Source: Sipunculus nudus (taxonomy: Eukaryota > Annelida > Sipuncula > Golfingiida > Sipunculidae). Taken from it: a stretch of 64,000 nucleotides of DNA. Position 1 is the stretch's first letter; every line of letters starts with the position of its first letter. The stretch lies in assembly GCA_026874595.1 (NCBI GenBank), contig CM049320.1, forward strand, positions 7,755,464-7,819,463, in the 5' to 3' direction. Under the pieces are notes generated by a model, which did not search any database, was not told where the DNA came from, and was given only the letters and a program-made list of their open reading frames with translations. The translations under genes were made by a program, and so were the position numbers. Positions 56,490-64,000 of this stretch are shown piece by piece.

Positions 56490-57750
56490 TATTCGATTTC
56501 ACCTTCTCTTAAGAGCTAATTGCATTACTTTTGTCCATATTAAATTTTGAAAAATCGACTACAACCTGTCAATATATATTTCATTCCAATTTATCGTGAA
56601 CTTTCACATAAACACACACCAGGTTAATAACAATACGCTGCCACTTTGTTGGCGGGGGGAAATAAACTTAGTGTATGGGTTTATTACCGACTTACGTGCA
56701 AAAACATATTCCCTAAGTTCACTGCACTGCCGCCTCATCTCACTGAAGACAATCCTCTCTCAGGAACCACTCAATCAAATGCTCGCATGATATTTTTTAT
56801 ACAAAAATAATGCGTAGGTTATATACGATCACATGACCTCAAGTATATTGAATTGGCTCTTTCTGCAGGCCGTATCACGTGATCCCAGGAATAGGTCTGT
56901 TCTGTGTACACTGCATGCATGGTGGGTAGTTGAACAAACACACAATAGTAAGTGCATTATCTTACATGTGCACTGTCAGTTATATTTGGCTTAAACCAAA
57001 GGATTCCCAGCATTTTCATCCTTGTAAAATGGCCTACCTTCTTCAGTTAACCTGCTTTATACATCGTTATGGTTCTGCATGTGACCAAAAACTTAAGTCT
57101 GTTTACCATATTTAAAGTACTGCATGACTGAAAGTCCGAACGTGAGCATGTGTGACAACTTCCAAAGGAGAAGAAACATTAAAAAGAACACGGGAAAAAA
57201 AACCGGTTGGAAACTTTTAAAAAAATATTTATTTCTGAAGTTACTCGGTGTGACCAGCAGGTGGCGTGCGGATTGTATATTTTTGCCATTGATCGCGTCC
57301 GATGCAAGTTTATTTATCATCTGTGGGATGAAAAAGCGAACGGCTTTAAAAACTAAATGGGTATTTCTACCAAAAATGTCGCATTTCATGTCCCGAAACT
57401 ATATTTGTTACTGAGAAATTAGCAAATGCTAAAAATGACATGAATAACCATTCAGATTGTTGCTAAAGATATAACCATTATTATGAGATAAAAATAATTT
57501 AAATCGGATCAGAAATACATACAGAAAAAAAGCTGCAAATGTTACTATACCCTTAAATTTCCGTTGTCCCTTTCTCTCGGATCTTAAATTCAAAACAGCG
57601 TTTTTCTGTTACCACTGTTCCATTTATATAGATTTTGTTTTCCACGTTGTCACAGCGGTGAAAGTTGATTGAGATGATATTTTTGCTTGATTTTTCCTGA
57701 CCGTTTTGTTTTTAATACAAAAATTTGGATATAAAAAGTATGTCTCCCAA
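56490..57750. other. No gene seen
   Basis: The opposed frames at 57,093-57,389 (minus) and 57,124-57,414 (plus) have no recognised domain or splice context. Confidence 0.3.
57254..57266 (+). promoter_or_regulatory. CTCF-like motif CCAGCAGGTGGCG
   Basis: Matches the core of the bilaterian CTCF consensus (CCASYAGRKGGCR) at essentially every position. A single match in 64 kb can occur by chance. Confidence 0.3.
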
Positions 57751-57756
57751 AATATA

Positions 57757-58758
57757 CTCGGCACCGTTACCTGACCTTTTGACCTTGCAGCGCGTGAACA
57801 GAAACCACTTTGCTGATGCAGGGAGCAGCGTTTATTAGAGTTCAGGAAATTTTGTACACATAATCCACAATTAAATTTAGTAACTGTCATATCAGTGTTC
57901 TCTGTTAATCATTAAAGGGTTAAAAAAATCACCGTATGTTTATTTAGACTCGACACCGTTACACCTGCGAAAAATTAACCGTCACATATAACACTTCGAA
58001 AATGGCTTCCTCTTGTTGTTCATATAGTGATAACTCGTGCTGCCCTCTTAGGGACGGTATGGAAGTAATTTTTGTCCTGCATTTGACGTATAGATGAAAA
58101 AAACTCAGCACCGTTACCACTCGAAACCGTTACCTGCATGAAAAATAACGGTGTCGAGAGCAAGGTAACGGTGTCGAGAACTTGGTATTAAATCCAAATT
58201 ATTGAAATAGAATTTGAAACATATTTTGGGCTAAATATTTTAAGCATTTGCGTTTCTTCTATTCAAACAGGCATTTGCTTGTTTTAATACATACTGTAAT
58301 ACTGGTATTCAAGTAGTCACCACGGTTATTTTTACTTCAGAAGCTCGACTCCGTTACCTATGCTCAACACCGTTATCTATGCTCAACACCGTTACCTAGA
58401 GGATTTAAAACCATGTTTAAATTTTATTTTCTGTGCATTCAAAAAAATTAACAAGGTATTTCGACTCAAATTCTGAAGGTAGATGTACCAAAGTACTTTG
58501 TCCGGTAAATCCCTGCAATTGCACCCCTCTGGAAGCAAAAATAGGAATAGAGACATTTTTTGTTTTCAAAAGTTAATTAAAAAGAAGAAAATATGTTCTT
58601 TTTTACACACTTTTTTTTTGTTAAATTCATAACTGAAATTTATGTTTTGATTTTATCAAAGGCTATTAATTTTAATTTTATCGAAAATCACAAAAAATCT
58701 AGTCAAAACAATTTCTGAAATGTGCAAGTGACATTTTACTGCGTGTAACGGTGTCGAG
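57757..58758. repeat. Cluster of ten CTCGACACCGTTACC-like motifs
   Basis: Plus orientation: 57,757, 57,949, 58,104, 58,120, 58,344, 58,363 and 58,382. Minus orientation (GGTAACGGTGTCGAG): 58,146, 58,164 and 58,745. The variable positions are 4-7; CCGTTAYC is nearly invariant. Sequence between motifs is AT-rich and not visibly repeated. A weaker piece (GATGTCGAGAA) occurs at 59,548. Confidence 0.85.
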
Positions 58759-58789
58759 AAAATCGGTACATAGAATCACGTTTTATTTT

Positions 58790-60190
58790 AGGTATTATAG
58801 GAGCAAACGTTAATACCAAAGCCCTGGCAGGGCTATTAAAATCCAAGATTGAACAACTGTGCAATAGTACGTGAAACAGTCTCTCGGTCTCCTACCCAAT
58901 CTCAAAGCTAACCGAAACGTCTAGAGAGGTTTTTTTTATTTGCAATTGTTCCTCTCAGAAATTAAAAATACAGGGCCCCGTCTGACAGAACATCAACGTT
59001 CAGGTCTCTGTCATCTCTTCATCTTGTCACCACTCACATTATAATACATGCAGTCTCCGTTACCCTACTTCACATAATGTCTTTTCATTATGACAGCCAC
59101 GTACCTGAAAGCGGGACAAACAACTTAAAAATGCTCTACGGCAAGGGAAGTAGCGCCCATTTTAATCACTGCCTTACTTATATCAGCATAAATACCTCTA
59201 TCAATATAATTCCGCATAGTCATTGCACTGTACCTAATAGTATTAACCTTCACAATAACCCGAAAGCCAACCAAATAATTAAGTAATAAAAGGCCTTTTT
59301 AGTTGTGACAAATTTCTCTGTCTAGAACCTGCTAGTATTTGTTTAATTTTTACTCACATGAAACTTAAGTGACACAAATCAAAATCTGACAGAAAGCACG
59401 ATCCGCTGTTACTTGGCTTGTTTAGTCGAGAGATGAAAGAACAGGAACAGGAGTGCCAAGACAAAACTATTTAGCCTCTATGTTTTCAACTTATAAGCAA
59501 AACATTAAACGAAAATAACCTTTTTATACTAATTATAATACAAACACGATGTCGAGAAAAAATATCCATTGACTTACCGGTTATGACAATCTTGTTACAA
59601 TTATCTGTTACTTACACTCGGTATATTACCACTTCGTTAATTTAGGCCTAATTAAAAGTAATATATGAGCCTGTATTCATATTGAGATATCCATTTTTAG
59701 TATAATGGATGTGGCGCAAAAATAAACACGTCAAGAGTTTCTTCAATATTCCTCACGTTCGTACATTTTTTATGAATCCAAATAATTCATTTTTTTCTCA
59801 TTGTTAATATAAATCAGCTAAATTTCATCAAGAATGATCATTTTTCCACAGTGATCGGACATGTTCCCCATTTTTTTTATCATTTCAAGTTGAGGTATAT
59901 TTCTCTGTCAAAGCAAAAGAAAATCAATTTTTATAATATATAATTAATTATTGTGTGAAATTTATTTGTGACAGATGATAAGTTATTAAATATTTATGAA
60001 GTATTAAGTTCCAGTATTCCAGTTCTTCAGATCAGACGGTGCTGCAGACTGGTGGCAAATAATTAAACCACCTGAACTGTGTATTAGTTAAACAAACAGT
60101 CAGTAGATGACGCAACTGTCTGTCCTGATAGACTGGTTCCTGTAACAGTAATATTAGAAGACCGGAAAGAGAAAACAAGGCTATGCCAGA
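58790..60190. other. No gene seen
   Basis: AT-rich. The frame at 59,077-59,286 has no motif. Three copies of a short AGACTGGT-type text near 60,045, 60,132 and 60,194 recall the foldback ends at 55,890 but no element could be delimited. Confidence 0.35.
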
Positions 60191-60266
60191 AGCTAGACTG
60201 GTTCCGTTATCTTTAAAATATTCTTGTGCAAGGGCTGAATAATGGAAAGGAACAAGCCTTCAATAC

Positions 60267-60387
60267 CTGCACTCTTGGTGAACTCTGACCTCTGTCGGTT
60301 CAGGTCACCATACGTTCGGTCTGAGGTGCAGGTTGAAGGTGTCGGACAACACTGGTCTTTTTTTGCGGTAAATGTGTATTCTGTCAT
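60267..60387 (-). CDS. Candidate first coding exon
   Basis: ATG opens MTEYTFTAKKDQCCPTPSTC, then TSDRTYGDLNRQRSEFTKSA, up to a donor-like GCAG|GTATTG at 60,266 (phase 1). Polar, Cys-containing composition looks coding. Without splicing the frame continues to 60,193. No partner exon found; family unknown. Confidence 0.25.
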
Positions 60388-60399
60388 ACGTTAACGGAT

Positions 60400-61580
60400 T
60401 AGACGCATACAGGTAAGTCCCTTAGATATAACACAACACAAAAGTTGTTAAGATAATGTGCAAAGCCAAAGGGAACACAGTGATTTCTGATAAGTCATGC
60501 TGAGGTGAAGGCGTTAACTGAAGGAACAGCTTGAGCCGTCACTGACATTATATAATAGTCTTATAGAATTTATGGAGCGACTATAGAATCTGTTCTAAAT
60601 GTTCCATATTTACTACAGACAGTATGATTACTATAACTACTGTAAATAAGGAATAAGACAGTAGATAAGAAAATAAATGGATCTCTGATGAATGTCATCA
60701 GGTCCTAGGTGCCAAGGTAGAAATCAGTTGATGTGCATAGGATCACCATTGGACTGGTAGTACTAGTAGCCTGGTAGCGTAGGACATTTCCTATATATTA
60801 GGCCGACTTGGTGATAGTCCATCCCAAAACCCTTGTCCAAAGGTTTTTTTTCTCGATTAATGATTTTTGGAATATTCTTGAAAAAAGGTTTACACTTACT
60901 TCATTTGTTTGAAAAATTATCTTGGACTAGTATTGTCTGTCCCAGTACCTGTGTCCACATGTTCCTGGATAATTTTCATAAAAGTAAATCAGTGTAAACC
61001 TTTCTGGTCCAAAGGTTGCCAGAGCTTTTCTGCCGACTGCCTAGGTAAATTCCTTACCCTGCTTTGATTCTGTATGAGACAAATAATCCAAAATATGTCA
61101 CTAAACAGATTACAGTGTTAACAACATATTCATTGCCAGAGAACTTATAAAAACAAGTCAGGCAAACTGATGACATCAGTCAGTTGAAGGTGACTAGGAA
61201 ACAAATCATTGTAACTTTTTTTGTTGTGTCAACTGTTGTTTAACAAACATCACACACAACCATAGACATCCAATGTTTTCCCAAGAGGAATGTTCTGTTC
61301 AGCAGTGCCGGGAATTCGCCATCCTCATTCCATCAGCATAAATAATGCAAAAGAGGTGCAAAGTAAATACTTTTTCCGTGATATATATCTACTTTACAAA
61401 AAATTAGTGGAATATCTGTATATCTGCTTTAGACCAAAGGGCATTTTTAAAGAATTTTTTGGGGACGGACTATAGACACTCTCTCAAGAGTGTAACAACA
61501 GCCACCAGTGATGCCTCTGACAGGTACAGGTAAATTTAGATACAAGGTGAAACCCAGCACTGCATCTATATTTATTTACT
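60400..61580. other. No confirmed gene
   Basis: Possible exon-like scraps: 60,989-61,040 (CKPFWSKGCQSFSADC before a donor-like GTAAATTC) and an open frame at 61,290-61,475. Neither has enough support. Confidence 0.25.
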
Positions 61581-61757
61581 GATTTGGTGCAATGGATGCA
61601 ATCCTCTTGTGGGGTTTAGACTTCAGTCCCCTGGGCCCAGCAGAGAGTGTTGACATTATCCTCCATACATGTGTGTTAATGGGCGTGTTAAGATATAATT
61701 ATTACACCATGCCAGCTGGAAAGGTAGTATATTTTCATTGGTTTATTTGTCTGACAG

Positions 61758-61868
61758 GAACTTTGTGCCAAAAATTCTAAACAGGTTTGATGAATTTATG
61801 TGGTGGGTTAGGAAAAAACTCAAGGAACAGGGTTGGCACAACCTTCCCAGGGAGAAAAGGAAGAGAAG
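61758..61868 (+). CDS. Candidate internal exon (FVPKILNRFDEFMWW)
   Basis: Acceptor GGTTTATTTGTCTGACAG ends at 61,757; donor GTAAGAAA starts at 61,869. The 111-nt exon is phase 2 at both ends and open for 36 codons: NFVPKILNRFDEFMWWVRKK, then LKEQGWHNLPREKRKR. Strong splice sites, symmetric phase and aromatic/basic composition make it a good exon. The 62-codon frame just upstream (61,592-61,780) cannot be its neighbour, as the implied intron would be 34 bases. Family unknown; partner exons were not identified. A weak phase-matched continuation starts near 62,014. Confidence 0.4.
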
Positions 61869-61869
61869 G

Positions 61870-62848
61870 TAAGAAATACTTTCTCCCCACCATTTCTTCC
61901 CAGGGAAGAAATACAGTCACAACATAAATTCAGTTTTGTTTGTCAAATGATATTTTGGCCTTTCATGTCCATAAAAATTAGAGGGATTGTTTTCACTAAC
62001 TTTAATTTGTAAAGGATGTGCAAACAAACCCTTTGGGTGTCTGAGAAAGGGACTATGGTGTGACTTGGGGGCTCAGTGGGGAAGATGAACACAGTCAAAG
62101 GGCTAGAATATCGTCTGTACAGCTTGTACAGTTTTGAGTTGAGTATTAAAGGTCATTCAAACTAGAATATATATACACTCTAGGTGTGATGTGTACAGTA
62201 TGGTAAGCCTTAACGGAGTAATTATACTGTCAATTAAATTGAATAATCACTCCCATTTTATTTGGTTAAGCAGAAGCATACACTGTTTGAGAATTTACTG
62301 ACTGTTTAGCAGATAGCTTATTTATTTGTCCAGTAATGAGCAGATCTAACTGTTGATACAAAACACTGAGGCCTCCCTAAACATGTCAGCTCCAAAAAAT
62401 ATCTACACTTTAATCTCTCAAAACATCTACTGTAGAAAATGAGGGGAATCACAAAATGTCTTAAGGCTACTATTACTAATTTATTACTTACAAGCTGATA
62501 GACGCGGTATACCGGGCTTATTACCGGGGTTCAGGAGATTTATTAACTGAGATGTGAAATATTGTCTCATTTTTTTTTTATTCTAAAAGTTAACAGAAAA
62601 TATAGGTTTTCAGTGGGAAACTGTCTTCATAAGATATGTATAAACATTTTGGCACGACTGCAGAATAACTCGCGCACCTCTCTGAGGCACAACACTTCTG
62701 TGAACAGAAAATGTTTCTATGTACAGCTGCTTGTATCTTAATTTTGCCACTTACTTTTAAATTACATGAATCCTTAACATCATACCGTCTGTCCGTATAA
62801 ACTCATAATCTGGTGGAGACAGTGCGTAAGTGATCCTGCAGTCGCTAT
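61870..62848. other. No gene seen
   Basis: AT-rich. Imperfect short repeats around CTTCCCAGGGAGAAA at 61,847-61,910. Confidence 0.35.
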
Positions 62849-63115
62849 AATATTTTTAACATTTATTTTGTGGTTCTGTCCTCGGGGCAAGAAATTTATA
62901 CCCCGGTATGTTTACCTTGAAGACCTGGCAAGTGATGGTGTTGACAATGCGAACCGGAATGAGACACGGGGGCATTCAGGTTTTCGATGATATTTGACTG
63001 GATTCTATCAGTGGACGTATAAAGATTAGGTTGATGTGAGGAACACATGAAAGATTTATTAAATGTACGTTGCAAGGAAACTGTTCCTGAAGAAAGAAAC
63101 AGAAATATGCATACC
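62849..63115 (+). repeat. Dispersed repeat, copy 2
   Basis: Mate of 9,384-9,640, same orientation (TTTATTTTGTGG, TTTACCTTGAAGACC, GGGGCATTCAG, ATTTGACTGG, ACATGAAAGATT). Confidence 0.7.
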
Positions 63116-64000
63116 TCATAAGTAGCAGAAGTGGACCCAACGGGACTCCATGCAGAGGGTCCGTATTCATTTTCAACCGTCGCAATGTTTTTTTTTCATC
63201 GTATCAGACAAATTTTGAGGCCTGAAACACCAGACACCACTCCACCCCACCCAACCCCACACCTGTTCCTGAAATTGGGACCTTGAATTAGGTTTTGTCA
63301 TTAATCCTCCTGGGTTGAACTCTCCATTTCATAAAGTGAGAAACATGTTTTTTTCTCTTATACTGACCACACACGTGGGTCAAATCCCTCATTGAAAGCA
63401 AGCGTTATTCATATGAACAATAGTCCTTAGTGTTCGAGGTTAAGTGACCATGATGCATGCATTCCGGTGATTGCCGAAGGCAGTTCGGCTGTGCTCGGTA
63501 AAAAAAAACGGAAAAATCACTCAAAATTATATGTATATTAACAATTATTTATTTTCGTATCACCTATGTCACTGTGGGGATAATAACCTTTAAAATGATG
63601 TATGGCACAATATTGTACACAGCGTGAATTTAGAGAACATTGCGAACAAACATGAACTGAATTCCTTTTATAAGTATTAGATTAAGTTAATACTTTTATT
63701 CTAAAAGATAAAATTTATGGATCAAAGGTTATTTACTCTTGTTTAAAAAAATTTGTTCTATTATTTAGCATTGTGAACATGTGGAAATCCATTTAGCTAT
63801 GAATAATTATCAAAACAAGTTGGGAGCAGCTTCATTAATTAATTGTTGGTACTAACCGGTTAATTAATATTTATATGCATCTCATACCTAAGAAATTTAG
63901 GAATGTGTGACACATCTGATAATCACCCAATTACTGGTATTTATCCTATCAAGCAGACATTCCATGATAAAACCAAGATCAGTGAGTAGAAATTTTTGGT
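63116..64000. other. No gene seen
   Basis: AT-rich end of the window. Nothing supportable. Confidence 0.35.

Noticed and set aside
62976-63185. GVPLGPLLLL in a minus-strand frame, resembling the RT motif GVPQGSVLGPLLF
   Set aside because: Lies in a dispersed repeat whose other copy does not encode it, and no other RT motif is in reach.

Overview
This window is animal nuclear DNA. It is AT-rich, has short exons with GT/AG junctions, many long (AT)n, (CT)n and (CA)n microsatellites, CA/C-run tracts, degenerate LINE reverse transcriptases and several non-autonomous DNA transposons. Diffuse repeats carrying tracts like GTGACCTTGACC and GGACGGACGG point to a mollusc, probably a bivalve; this is inferred from repeat style, not from a search. 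There is no prokaryotic operon, rRNA, tRNA or CRISPR array that I can support.

Region 1 (about 1-28.5 kb) is the accessory part. It is built from a very degenerate short repeat with a unit of about 61 bp (core like GGATTCAGAATGTGACTGG). This repeat separates two families of larger tandem units. One family recurs about every 2.96-2.99 kb (10.5, 13.5 and 16.5 kb) and holds decayed minus-strand exon-like sequence. The other recurs every 3.5-3.95 kb (20.4, 23.9 and 27.8 kb) and holds minus-strand remnants of an immunoglobulin-like V domain (motif DSGIYKCA) plus a second exon. Each Ig copy has different lesions. The first 1.87 kb of the window is almost identical to 24,050-25,911. Within the same third are two foldback elements whose arms are minisatellites (4.2-4.98 kb and 5.95-7.12 kb) and a plausible pair of plus-strand terminal exons (8,926-9,294).

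Region 2 (28.5-35.5 kb) holds a pogo-like MITE, a GC-rich island, a minus-strand LINE remnant with YADD (30,196-31,014) and decayed GACCTTGACC-type repeats.

Region 3 (35.5-39 kb) has the best-supported gene: a three-exon minus-strand gene for a 348-residue protein with an acidic start, a helical core and a Lys/Gly-rich tail. Splice phases match at both introns and there is a polyA signal. I do not recognise the family.

Region 4 (39-64 kb) holds scattered candidate exons: a tentative minus-strand three-exon small gene (46,130-47,333), exon candidates at 39,301, 41,611, 44,957, 47,441, 48,718 and 61,758, and a 59-residue ORF with a polyA signal at 45,697. At 52.9-54.3 kb a plus-strand LINE has been broken up by TIR elements. 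At 55,881-56,440 there is a foldback element with a perfect 9-bp target duplication. A cluster of ten CTCGACACCGTTACC-like motifs lies at 57.76-58.76 kb. All single-exon calls here are from reading frames and splice consensus only and need transcript data.
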